From NCBI GenBank assembly GCA_041390145.1, contig JAWKQM010000014.1, positions 18,163 through 82,162 on the forward strand: a stretch of 64,000 nucleotides of DNA, written 5' to 3'. The notes under the pieces are model-generated. The model worked only from the letters and a program-made list of their open reading frames with translations. It had not been told where the DNA came from and searched no databases. This document shows, in pieces, positions 24,388-32,219 of this stretch (the stretch's first letter is position 1; each line of letters begins with the position of its first letter). The DNA comes from Gemmatimonadales bacterium (GTDB lineage: Bacteria > Gemmatimonadota > Gemmatimonadetes > Gemmatimonadales > GWC2-71-9). Both the position numbers and the translations under genes were made by a program.

Positions 24388-24906
24388 GTGAAGCGACTCT
24401 GGTACTGGCGGTGGCGCCTGCTCGGCCGGGAACCGGTGGCCTGCCTCGGGTGCGGCGGGCCGCTGACGCAACAGGCGGTGGCGTGGTGCCATGCCACCGC
24501 CGGCGAGATTGAACTCTCCCTGCAGGGACTCCCGTTCCGCGTGTGCGGCAACGGCTGCACCGACCGCCGCCAGCCGCGGGCGGGATTCGTCGCCGAACTC
24601 GAGGCGGCGCTGCTCGACGGCGGCCACATCCCCATGGCTCACCCGACCGGACAGGCGGGCGCCCTCAGCTGCTACGCCTGCGCCAACCGGGTCTGGCGAC
24701 CCGACACCGGCACCGGCGAGGTGCACGGCACCCTTCCCTTCCCCGGCCTGCCTGCCATCAACGTCACCGTCCGCGGCCCGGTGCGCACCTGCAACGGGTG
24801 CGGGCGCATGCAGCTCCTTCCCTCCGATGAAATCCGCCGCGACCTGAGCGCCGCCCTGGTCGAGGCGATCGAAGCTGCGGGCGTGCGCTCCAGCTTCCGG
24901 CAGTAA
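24388..24906 (+). CDS. Cysteine-rich (multiple CxxC) protein of unknown function
   Basis: 172 residues with Cys pairs in ACLGCGGPL, RVCGNGC, CYAC and RTCNGCG, i.e. four CxxC-type knuckles able to bind two zinc ions. There is no signal peptide or membrane helix. No family was recognised. It starts at GTG 24388, 22 bases after the desaturase, so co-transcription is possible. It ends flush with the convergent nitroreductase gene. Confidence 0.55.
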   Translation: MKRLWYWRWRLLGREPVACLGCGGPLTQQAVAWCHATAGEIELSLQGLPFRVCGNGCTDRRQPRAGFVAELEAALLDGGHIPMAHPTGQAGALSCYACANRVWRPDTGTGEVHGTLPFPGLPAINVTVRGPVRTCNGCGRMQLLPSDEIRRDLSAALVEAIEAAGVRSSFRQ

Positions 24907-25524
24907 TCAGCGCCAGGTCAGCACCCGCGCCACTGCGTGCCGAGGCGAGTCGAACCCCTCCTCGGCGGGATACCCGACCGCCACCAGCGCCGGCACCCTG
25001 GCGTATTCCGGCAGCCCCAGGATCGACTTCACCTTGTCCGGATCGAAACCCAGCATGGGTGAGGTGCCGAGGCCAAGACTCTCGGCGATGAGGAGCAGGT
25101 ACCCCAGGGCGATGTAACTCTGTCCTGCGCCCCAGGCCTCGCGTTCCGCCGCGCTTTGCGCCCCCAGGGTCTTGCGCAGGTGCGCCTTGGTACCGGCGGC
25201 CCTGTCGGCCGGCAGCGTGGGCGAGAAGGTCTCCTCGATGTTCTCGAGCGCGTTACCCGTGTCGGTATAAAGAACGAGCAGCACGGGCGCGGCGCCGACC
25301 TGCGGCTGGCCGAACGCCGCCGCTTGGAGCCGTGCCTTGAGTTCCGAATCCCGCACCGCCACCCAGCGCCAGGGCTGAACGTTGTAGGCCGACGGCGCAT
25401 GCCCGGCCCCCTCGAGGAGCAGGGTCAATGCCTCGTCGGAGACGGGGCGATCGGTGTAGCGTCGAATGGAGTGCCGGGACTCGGCGGCTTCAAGGACGGC
25501 GTTGCCGAGCAGAGTACTGTTCAT
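24907..25524 (-). CDS. Nitroreductase-family flavoprotein
   Basis: 205 residues. FMN-binding features are RHSIRRYTDRPVSDE near residue 20 and PSAYNVQPWRWVAV at about 50; the C-terminal LLLIAESLGLGTSPMLGFD is also typical. These are cytoplasmic NAD(P)H-dependent reductases of nitro compounds, quinones or similar electrophiles. ATG 25524 has GGGAG nine bases upstream. A palindrome at 25545-25554, shared with the marR promoter, lies just before it and suggests repression by that MarR protein. Confidence 0.9.
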   Translation of the reverse strand: MNSTLLGNAVLEAAESRHSIRRYTDRPVSDEALTLLLEGAGHAPSAYNVQPWRWVAVRDSELKARLQAAAFGQPQVGAAPVLLVLYTDTGNALENIEETFSPTLPADRAAGTKAHLRKTLGAQSAAEREAWGAGQSYIALGYLLLIAESLGLGTSPMLGFDPDKVKSILGLPEYARVPALVAVGYPAEEGFDSPRHAVARVLTWR

Positions 25525-25544
25525 TTATATGTGCTCCCATTTAG

Positions 25545-25554
25545 TGTTATAACA
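25545..25554 (-). promoter_or_regulatory. Putative MarR operator in front of the nitroreductase gene
   Basis: TGTTATAACA is a perfect palindrome, inside TTAGTGTTATAACATTTA. On the minus strand it reads ATGTTATAACACTAAAT, nearly the same as the sequence upstream of marR at 26091-26106 (GTGTTGTAACACTAAA). It lies about 20-30 bases from the nitroreductase start. Confidence 0.65.
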
Positions 25555-25564
25555 TTTATTAGAT

Positions 25565-25591
25565 CAAGAAAGAGCCCCGGTGATCCGGGGC
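25565..25591 (-). terminator. Intrinsic terminator of the marR gene
   Basis: On the minus strand GCCCCGG-ATCA-CCGGGGC forms a 7-bp GC stem followed by TCTTTCTT. It separates marR from nitroreductase, so the latter must have its own promoter. Confidence 0.65.
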
Positions 25592-25597
25592 GCCGGG

Positions 25598-26077
25598 CTA
25601 CCCGTTTCGGGTGGGGGTCAGGCGACGAATCTCGTCCAGGATGCCGATCAAGGTGCGCAGCCTGGCGCCCGAGACGCGACCGACTTCGTTGTCCTCGAGT
25701 TCCTTCAGAGGCGCGGCGACCTTGTCGAGCACCGCCAAGCCGCGGGGTGTGATCTTCGAGGTCACGACCCGGCGATCGTTGGTGTTCCGGGCCCGCACCA
25801 CTAGTCCCATTTTCTCCAGCCGGTCGAGCAGCCGGGTCGTGTCGGCCACCGGTGCCACCAGACGACCCTGTACCTCGCACCGCGGCAACCCCTCCGCCCC
25901 CGCCCCACGCAGGATGCGCAGGACGTTGTACTGGGTGGGCGTCAGCCCGTACGGCCGCAGCAGATCGGCCAGGCGCAGGTCGAGCAGCGCCGCCGTCCGC
26001 TTGATGCCCAGTACCGCCTCCTGCACCGGCGAGGCGAACGGCTTGTTCTGCTTCAGTTCCCTTGCGAGTTGGCTCAT
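25598..26077 (-). CDS. MarR-family transcriptional regulator
   Basis: 159 residues. Winged-helix region: LRPYGLTPTQYNVLRILRGA, then VQGRLVAPVADTTRLLDRLE (recognition helix) and the wing ARNTNDRRVVTSKITPRG. MarR dimers bind palindromic operators and release them on binding phenolic or electrophilic ligands (family knowledge). Palindromes of the same sequence sit before this gene and before nitroreductase, so autoregulation and control of nitroreductase and the divergent pirin gene are likely. Confidence 0.88.
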   Translation of the reverse strand: MSQLARELKQNKPFASPVQEAVLGIKRTAALLDLRLADLLRPYGLTPTQYNVLRILRGAGAEGLPRCEVQGRLVAPVADTTRLLDRLEKMGLVVRARNTNDRRVVTSKITPRGLAVLDKVAAPLKELEDNEVGRVSGARLRTLIGILDEIRRLTPTRNG

Positions 26078-26090
26078 ATCCGAATATTAT

Positions 26091-26106
26091 GTGTTGTAAC
26101 ACTAAA
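26091..26106 (+). promoter_or_regulatory. Putative MarR operator in the marR-pirin divergent promoter
   Basis: GTGTTGTAACACTAAA contains the near-palindrome GTGTT-GT-AACAC and matches the site before nitroreductase. It lies 14 bases upstream of the marR ATG and 37 bases before the pirin ATG, where it could block both. Confidence 0.65.
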
Positions 26107-26142
26107 TGTCAAGTATCGCGTTTGATGAGGAGAATATCCCAG

Positions 26143-27039
26143 ATGCCGCACCCCGCAACCACCCCCACCGGCCGGTCCACGGCAGGCATCCTCCCTGGCA
26201 TCGAGACACCGGAAGGCGAGGGGATGATCGTCTACCGCCCCTTTCCCTCGCACGCCGCACGCGAAATCGACCCTTTCCTCCTCCTCGACCGCCTCGGCCC
26301 AGTCACCATCGCGCCAGGCGCCGCCGCCGGGGTGCCGCCGCATCCGCACGCCGGATTCGAGGTGGTCAGCTACGTCCTCCAGGGCGGCCTGGAACACCGT
26401 GACTCGGCGGGCCACCACGGCCGACTCGGCCCCGGCGACGTGCAGTGGATGACCGCGGGGTCGGGAATCGTGCACTCCGAGATGCCGGCGGCGGACCTCC
26501 GCACCCGGGGCGGCACGCTCGAAGCCATCCAGCTCTGGATCAACCTCCCCGCGCGGGACAAGCAGATGCCGCCGCGCTACGGCGACGTCCCGACGGCGAA
26601 CATCCCTGTGGCGACCTCGGCCGATGGCCTCGCCACCGTGCGTGTCATCGCCGGCGAGGCACTCGGCGCCAGCGCCACTCTCCCGCTCCGCACCGCGATC
26701 ACCTACCTGCACTGGACCCTGCAGCCGGGCGCCGCCATCGCCCAGCCACTGCCCAGCGGCACCGAGGCGATGGCGTACGTGCTCCACGGCGCGGCACGCT
26801 TCGGCAGCGACGCCGCCACCGCCACACGGGATCAGCTGGTCCGCTTCGCCGGGGAAGACGGACCCGTCACCTTCGGCGTGCCCTCCGATGGCGCGCCCGC
26901 CGAGCTGCTCCTGCTGGCCGGTCCGCCGACCGGGGAACCGGTGGCGCGCTCGGGGCCGTTCGTGATGAACACGATGGGCGAGATTCGGGCGGTGATTGGC
27001 AGATACAAGGCGGGTGAGCTGGGGGTGGTGGAGGGGTAG
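26143..27039 (+). CDS. Pirin-family protein
   Basis: 298 residues, bicupin. The metal ligands of pirins are visible: His-x-His in PPHPHAGFEVVSYVL and His/Glu in GSGIVHSEMP. The C-terminal cupin follows. Bacterial pirins include quercetinase-like dioxygenases and redox-sensing Fe proteins. ATG 26143 follows GAGGAGA; earlier in-frame starts overlap the operator. Divergent from marR with a shared operator, it likely responds to the same electrophile signal as nitroreductase. Confidence 0.88.
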   Translation: MPHPATTPTGRSTAGILPGIETPEGEGMIVYRPFPSHAAREIDPFLLLDRLGPVTIAPGAAAGVPPHPHAGFEVVSYVLQGGLEHRDSAGHHGRLGPGDVQWMTAGSGIVHSEMPAADLRTRGGTLEAIQLWINLPARDKQMPPRYGDVPTANIPVATSADGLATVRVIAGEALGASATLPLRTAITYLHWTLQPGAAIAQPLPSGTEAMAYVLHGAARFGSDAATATRDQLVRFAGEDGPVTFGVPSDGAPAELLLLAGPPTGEPVARSGPFVMNTMGEIRAVIGRYKAGELGVVEG

Positions 27040-27050
27040 GCCTCGCCCCT

Positions 27051-27081
27051 GTCCCCCTCTCCGGCAAGCGGAGAGAGGGAC
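27051..27081. repeat. Hairpin repeat, copy 1 (CCCTCTCC...GGAGAGG type)
   Basis: A 13-base inverted repeat (GTCCCCCTCTCCG / CGGAGAGAGGGAC, one mismatch) with a 5-base loop lies between the convergent pirin and subtilase genes. It shares its core with copies at 30115 and 52189. Confidence 0.5.
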
Positions 27082-27120
27082 GGAAGCTGTACCCCTGATG
27101 ACGCTGGGGCCGAGGACGTA

Positions 27121-30015
27121 CTAGTTGGCCCGCATCGATCGCGGGATGCCGAGCGGGTATCGGCGGTTGATCGTGGGCCGGACCGTTGTGCCCGGAGCCC
27201 GATTCCGTCCGAGTGCGGAGGCCAGCCTGGCTGCTGCAAGCGGCACATCGGGGCAGATGTTCTCGTAGTTGCCCTCGGCGGCCGACGACGCGATGACGCC
27301 GGCGGCGCCGCTGGCGCGTACCCGGTTGTAGCAGGCCTGCTCCGAGTAGGGGACATACCAGAAGGTCCGCTCCCGGCTGAGCAGTCGACCACCTTCCTGG
27401 GACCAGACAAGTGCGTCGAAGGTCAGCGGGCCGACGTCATGGCCACTGCCGACCTGCTCCACGCCATTGCCGACAGTCCACCGTTCCAGCCTGGTGTTGG
27501 CATCGTAGTACTCGCGGGCATAGTAGAATTCCTCCCCGTCGTCTCGCCAGGCGATGCGACCCCCAGCGGCCGGGGTGCTCGTGATGTGGAGCGAGTTCGG
27601 ATCCGGACATCCACCAGACCACGAGCGTTTCGAGAACTCCTGCGTTTGGCCCCCTCGCAGCGGAATCAAGACACGGAACTCCTCTCCTTCGCTGGGGCGG
27701 GTAGAGCAGTCGTCATTGAAGTCCCACACGTACTCGAGATACACCCAGTCCCCTGTCGGTGACACGCTGACCAACTCCGGCGTGTACCATGCGGATGCCC
27801 AGTAATACTGTGCGCCTGCCAGATTCGCGGGGAAGCCCTGCGTGATATTGGTGGGGCCGAAACGACGCGATGCGTCTGGGGAACCGAGCCGGACCTGCAA
27901 GTCGGTCCGGACCCAGAGGGGGCCATTGCTCTCGACCGGGCGCAAGTAGGCGGTGTCCTGCTCGAGAAAGACGATGGCGTCCCCGCTGGTACTCCCCGCG
28001 CCGACCCATTCCCCGCCTGACAGCCGGTACTGGTCAATTCCCGCCGCCGCCAGCCGCCCGCCCTGCGCGATGGAGGTAAAGGCGACTGGTTGCCCGCCAA
28101 CACTCACTTGCTCGGGCCCACCCTTGCGCTGGATGACCGACTGGACTTGATACCACGCATTGCCGGTGTTCGTGATGGTGAGCCCGCAGAGCGGGGTGCC
28201 CGGCCTCTCATAGGAGAGCAGCTTGAGTGAGCCGTAGGCGTCGAGCTGATGGACGCTTTCACCGTTCGGAACGTGCTCTACGGCTTGGGTGGCAACGGAG
28301 TCACCCGTAGCCGGGTCTTCTCGCGACACGGCGGCTCCCCGGATCACGTACTCCTTGAGCTCGGCGGCGGTGAGACTTGGATCCATGGCCAAGAGTTGCG
28401 CGGCCACACCGCCCACGAAGGGAGCTGAGAGGGACGTACCGGAATCAGTCTGCAAATGTCCATCAAAAGCGAGGGTCGCGATGCGGGTCGCGGGCGCAAG
28501 TATCTCTGTCATTCCTCCCAGATAGCTCCCCTCTTCCCAGAACTTGCCGTTCTCGCGTGTCCCTCCCACAAAGATCAGCCCGGATCGGCTTTGCGGACTG
28601 GACTGGAACAGTCTTGCCATGGCCTGGGCATTCGCGATTTCCGATGAACCCTGTATCGCAAGCAATTGCTCGGGCGTGCGAATACCAGCGAAGTTGCCAA
28701 CGGCCTGAATGAACAGGCCCCCCGAGTCCACGTAGGTCTTGATGGCCTCCTGAATGCGGAGGACTTGTTGTGGTTGAGATGGACCGATGACAACAGAGCT
28801 GACTAAGACACGAATTCCACGTTTCGTGGCCTCAGGCAACAACTTAGTCACGAAATACTCGACCATATCCTCGGGCTCCTGTGATCCGTTCGACAGCGCC
28901 AGGAATGTGAAGTCGGCGCCCCACACCATTCCGGGAGCAGCTGCCGAATCGTCCCCATTGCCGAGCAGGATCGCCGACACAGATGTGCCATGCGAATGAA
29001 TGACTGGATCGCTAAGCCGCGTTGAGGGCTTCATCCTAAACGTGGCCGCTGTGGGCTCGATTGTTGCCACCAATTGGTCTTCAAAATTCGCAAGCGTTGG
29101 GTTGATCTGGAAGTCCACAACGCCTATCCGGGGCTTTGTTGCCCCGTATGTCCCAGTCTCACACCCCCAGGCAAGTGGGGCGCGCACTTGAAGACGAGAA
29201 CGTGTGAAATCGGTCCCTGATCCGAGCCAGTCATGGCGCGATCCCCCCAACCCTTCAACAGGTCGGCGGGAGTATACGCCCGCCCCAGTCTGGCGCAGCA
29301 CGGGCACGGCGTATTTCACGCCGGGCCAAGAAATGATCGCCGCTCCTAGCGAATCAACTGCCTGATAAGTCGGACCCGGATCGGGGAACCGCACCTTGTA
29401 TTCCTTGGCGCCTGCAGCCCCGGCGATAATCTCACCATGCATTGACTGAAGTAGATTCCGAATTGTTGTTCCGCTCGTCGAATCGTCAAACCGAATCGCG
29501 AATACGTTGCGGTAGTAGACCGTGACTGAGTCGCCGGGGGGCGAGGCAACGAATGTGCTTTCGGGTAATAGATCGAAAAGGCCTGAAGCCGGAATCGCCG
29601 GCCGCGTCGTATCCGCCGGCAGCTCGCACACCGGCTTGTTCCCGTTGGCCTTGGTCTGGAACAGCACGCCATCCAGAAAAAGTCGCACCGTTCCCTTGTT
29701 GACCGTCGTGAAGTAGGTCTCGCTGTACGGCGCCGAGGAAGGCTTGGCTGGCAGCACCAGTGTGCCGGTCTCCCCCTTCTGATACACATCCCAGGTGACC
29801 GTAATTTCGTTCGGGTTGGTGTTCCGCACCCGGAAGGAGTTGCCGCAGATATAGGTGAGGGTGATCGACTTGGGGAGCGCGGCCTGGCTCAGGGAGGGGC
29901 CGGTCGTTTGTTCGGGTTCCTGACAGGCGACGAGTGAGAGGACCAGGGCAAGGGGTACCAGCATAGCACGCTCCAAGCCGAGGGTGGCGGCGGACCGAAC
30001 GATGGCGGCAGGCAT
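27121..30015 (-). CDS. Large S8 (subtilisin-type) serine peptidase, predicted lipoprotein
   Basis: 964 residues. The N-terminal signal is lipoprotein-like (LVPLALVLSLVACQEPE). An Ig-like or propeptide region (about 50-270) precedes the peptidase domain with Asp in RIGVVDFQIN, His in HSHGTSVSAI and Ser in DSGTSLSAPFVGG. About 380 residues of uncharacterised C-terminal sequence follow. The catalytic order D-H-S is intact but the contexts are divergent (DFQ instead of DTG). Base composition is clearly less GC-rich than neighbours, most of all at about 28400-29600, suggesting acquisition. An alternative start at 29964 has its own GGAG site and would begin directly at the signal. Confidence 0.82.
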   Translation of the reverse strand: MPAAIVRSAATLGLERAMLVPLALVLSLVACQEPEQTTGPSLSQAALPKSITLTYICGNSFRVRNTNPNEITVTWDVYQKGETGTLVLPAKPSSAPYSETYFTTVNKGTVRLFLDGVLFQTKANGNKPVCELPADTTRPAIPASGLFDLLPESTFVASPPGDSVTVYYRNVFAIRFDDSTSGTTIRNLLQSMHGEIIAGAAGAKEYKVRFPDPGPTYQAVDSLGAAIISWPGVKYAVPVLRQTGAGVYSRRPVEGLGGSRHDWLGSGTDFTRSRLQVRAPLAWGCETGTYGATKPRIGVVDFQINPTLANFEDQLVATIEPTAATFRMKPSTRLSDPVIHSHGTSVSAILLGNGDDSAAAPGMVWGADFTFLALSNGSQEPEDMVEYFVTKLLPEATKRGIRVLVSSVVIGPSQPQQVLRIQEAIKTYVDSGGLFIQAVGNFAGIRTPEQLLAIQGSSEIANAQAMARLFQSSPQSRSGLIFVGGTRENGKFWEEGSYLGGMTEILAPATRIATLAFDGHLQTDSGTSLSAPFVGGVAAQLLAMDPSLTAAELKEYVIRGAAVSREDPATGDSVATQAVEHVPNGESVHQLDAYGSLKLLSYERPGTPLCGLTITNTGNAWYQVQSVIQRKGGPEQVSVGGQPVAFTSIAQGGRLAAAGIDQYRLSGGEWVGAGSTSGDAIVFLEQDTAYLRPVESNGPLWVRTDLQVRLGSPDASRRFGPTNITQGFPANLAGAQYYWASAWYTPELVSVSPTGDWVYLEYVWDFNDDCSTRPSEGEEFRVLIPLRGGQTQEFSKRSWSGGCPDPNSLHITSTPAAGGRIAWRDDGEEFYYAREYYDANTRLERWTVGNGVEQVGSGHDVGPLTFDALVWSQEGGRLLSRERTFWYVPYSEQACYNRVRASGAAGVIASSAAEGNYENICPDVPLAAARLASALGRNRAPGTTVRPTINRRYPLGIPRSMRAN

Positions 30016-30114
30016 CGGGGCCTCATGAAATGTGGTGGGGGAGCTGCCGCCAATCTACGGCCCCCCCCCACCCCCGTTCTGCAAGGGGCAGGCCCTGCCC
30101 AGCCTCCCGGCACA

Positions 30115-30154
30115 CCCCCTCTCCCGGAGGGAGAGGGGGACGGGGGGTGAGGGG
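30115..30154. repeat. Hairpin repeat, copy 2
   Basis: CCCCCTCTCCC-GGA-GGGAGAGGGGG (11-bp perfect stem) is followed by ACGGGGGGTGAGGGG. It lies between the subtilase start and the end of the ATPase operon; a run of ten C at about 30060 is nearby. It matches copy 3 at 52189 in stem and flank. Confidence 0.6.
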
Positions 30155-30204
30155 TCGAAAAAGGGGGATGCAGGGAGAGGGCGGGGCAGCAGGGCTGGGG
30201 CCAG

Positions 30205-30840
30205 CTAGCTGGTCGGGGTCTGCCTCAGCCGCAGCAGGTGCTTCAGCCGGGTGTGATCCTCCCGTTCCCGCTCCTCGAGGAGCGCGCGCACCCGGTGGAT
30301 CTCCGCGCTGAGTCCCGGCGCCACCTGGTTCTCCAGGGTGTTGACCTGCCGCGAGGTGCGGCGGAGCGCCTCCGCCAGCCGGCGGAGCAGCAGCTCCGTC
30401 GACGCCGCATCGAGGAGCAGCTCCACCATCTGTTCGAACTCGCCGGCGGCGGCGTTCGCCGCCGGCCCGGTGAGCGGCGGCGCCTGCCCCCGCGCCTCCA
30501 GCGTGCGCCGCACCGGCGTCAGCCGCTGCACCGCCCCGCTGGCCACGCCCCAGGACTCCGAGACGGTCAGTTCCACCTCGACCTGTCGCGCCGGCCATCC
30601 CATCGCGTCGAGCCCGGCGGCGCCATGGATCGCCGCGGCGCCAAGCAGCGCCGGATACGCGCGTGCCGCACTCGCCTCCACCCGGCTCCGCGCCTCGATG
30701 GCCGGCGTGGCCACGCGAAAGAGGTCGGCCACCAGCGCCTGGCGCTTCCGCGTCAGGAGGTCGATGCCCTTGCGCACCCGTTCGAGCCTGCGCCGGTGCC
30801 GGATCAGGTTCGATCGGGTCGGGGGACCGAGCACTTTCAT
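30205..30840 (-). CDS. atpD: A/V-type ATPase subunit D (central shaft)
   Basis: 211 residues. The start PPTRSNLIRHRRRLERVRKG and LLTRKRQALVADLF are the classical subunit D N-terminus; the C-terminal helix ends LKHLLRLRQ. Two long helices form the rotating coiled coil inside the A3B3 head. It is the last gene of the operon; ATG 30840 overlaps the subunit B stop (ATGA). Confidence 0.93.
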   Translation of the reverse strand: MKVLGPPTRSNLIRHRRRLERVRKGIDLLTRKRQALVADLFRVATPAIEARSRVEASAARAYPALLGAAAIHGAAGLDAMGWPARQVEVELTVSESWGVASGAVQRLTPVRRTLEARGQAPPLTGPAANAAAGEFEQMVELLLDAASTELLLRRLAEALRRTSRQVNTLENQVAPGLSAEIHRVRALLEEREREDHTRLKHLLRLRQTPTS

Positions 30841-32219
30841 GTCGCCGCCTCGCGTCCCGCCCGGCGCGCCCACGCCTCCTCGGGAATGCGGTGGAGGTCC
30901 TCGCGCGGCAGCGTCTCCAACAAGGTCCACCCGATTTCGAGCGTCTCCGCAATGGTGCGCCGTGCGCCCCCCTGGTCGATGAACTCCTTCTCGAACCGGT
31001 CGGTAAACGCGAGCGCCCGCCGGTCCGCCGGCGGCAGCCCCGACTCGCCGACGATGGCCGCCGTGAGCCGCGCCTCCCGGCCCTGGGCATAGATGGCGTA
31101 GAGCTGGTCGGACCACCGGCGGTGATCGGGCGCGGTGCCCGCCCCGATGCCTGCGCCCATGAGCCGCGAGAGCGACGGCAGCACGTCGATCGGCGGAAAG
31201 ATGCCGCGCCGGTCCAGTTCGCGGCTCAGGACGATCTGCCCCTCGGTGATGTACCCGGTCAGGTCGGGAATCGGATGCGTGATGTCGTCGTCCGGCATCG
31301 AGAGGATCGGGAGCTGCGTGATGGACCCCTCCGATCCGCGCACCACGCCGGCCCGCTCGAAGATGGTGGCGAGGTCGGTGTACATGTAGCCGGGGTAGCC
31401 GCGGCGGCCGGGAATCTCCTCGCGCGCGGCGCCAAGTTCGCGGAGCGCCTCGCAGTAGTTGGTGGCGTCGGCCAGCACCACCAGCACCTGCATGCCGCGC
31501 TCGAAGGCGAGGTACTCGGCCTGCGCCAGCGCCAGGCGCGGCGCCAGCAGCCGTTCAATGGTGGGGTCGCCGGTGCGGTTGAGATAAAACACGCTCCGCG
31601 CCAGCGCCTCGCTCGACTCGAACCGCTGCAGGAAGTGCTGGGTCTCCCGCTGCGTCAGCCCGACGGCCACGAAGATGACGGCGAACGGCTCGCCGTGTGT
31701 CGTCCGCGCGTCGGCCACGACGCGCGCCGCGAGCTCGAGCCCGGGGAGCCCCGCGCCCGAGAAGATCGGCAGCTTCTGCCCGCGGACGAGGGTGTTCATC
31801 CCGTCGATGGCGGAAATGCCGGTCTCGATGAAGTCGGCCGGCTTGCGGCGGCAGACCGGGTTGAGGGGTGCCGCCCACGCCGCTCGGCGCGCCGACCCCA
31901 CCGGCGCTGGCAACCCGTCGAGCGGCGCGCCGGAGCCGGCGAAGACCCGCCCCAGGAGTTCCTCTCCCACCACGGCACGGGCGATGTCGCCGGTGAGGGT
32001 GACGCCGGTTCCGGCGGGCGCCAGCCCGACGGTGTCCTCGAACACCTGCACCACCGTGGCGCCACGGCTCACGTCGATCACCTGGCCCCGGCGGGCCGGC
32101 TGGCCCGGCGTCGTGATGCGCACCCACTCGCCGAGCACCGCACGGTGCGCGTCCGACACGGTGAGGAGCGGCCCGGCGGCCGCATCGGCGCCGGCATAGG
32201 TGCGGGGCGTGCCACTCAT
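30837..32219 (-). CDS. atpB: A/V-type ATPase subunit B (non-catalytic)
   Basis: 460 residues. It has the N-terminal beta-barrel, then the nucleotide-site fold in which the P-loop is replaced by LPIFSGAGLPG, as in all B subunits. LLAPRLALAQAEYLAFERGM and GYPGYMYTDLATIFERAG are highly conserved family segments. It alternates with subunit A in the hexameric head. It is joined by four-base overlaps to atpA and atpD. Confidence 0.96.
   Translation of the reverse strand: MSGTPRTYAGADAAAGPLLTVSDAHRAVLGEWVRITTPGQPARRGQVIDVSRGATVVQVFEDTVGLAPAGTGVTLTGDIARAVVGEELLGRVFAGSGAPLDGLPAPVGSARRAAWAAPLNPVCRRKPADFIETGISAIDGMNTLVRGQKLPIFSGAGLPGLELAARVVADARTTHGEPFAVIFVAVGLTQRETQHFLQRFESSEALARSVFYLNRTGDPTIERLLAPRLALAQAEYLAFERGMQVLVVLADATNYCEALRELGAAREEIPGRRGYPGYMYTDLATIFERAGVVRGSEGSITQLPILSMPDDDITHPIPDLTGYITEGQIVLSRELDRRGIFPPIDVLPSLSRLMGAGIGAGTAPDHRRWSDQLYAIYAQGREARLTAAIVGESGLPPADRRALAFTDRFEKEFIDQGGARRTIAETLEIGWTLLETLPREDLHRIPEEAWARRAGREAAT

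Noticed and set aside
22203..24635. 810-codon minus-strand open frame under the DUF255 and desaturase genes
   Set aside because: The opposite strand encodes two clear protein families with intact motifs; long antisense frames are usual at this GC content.
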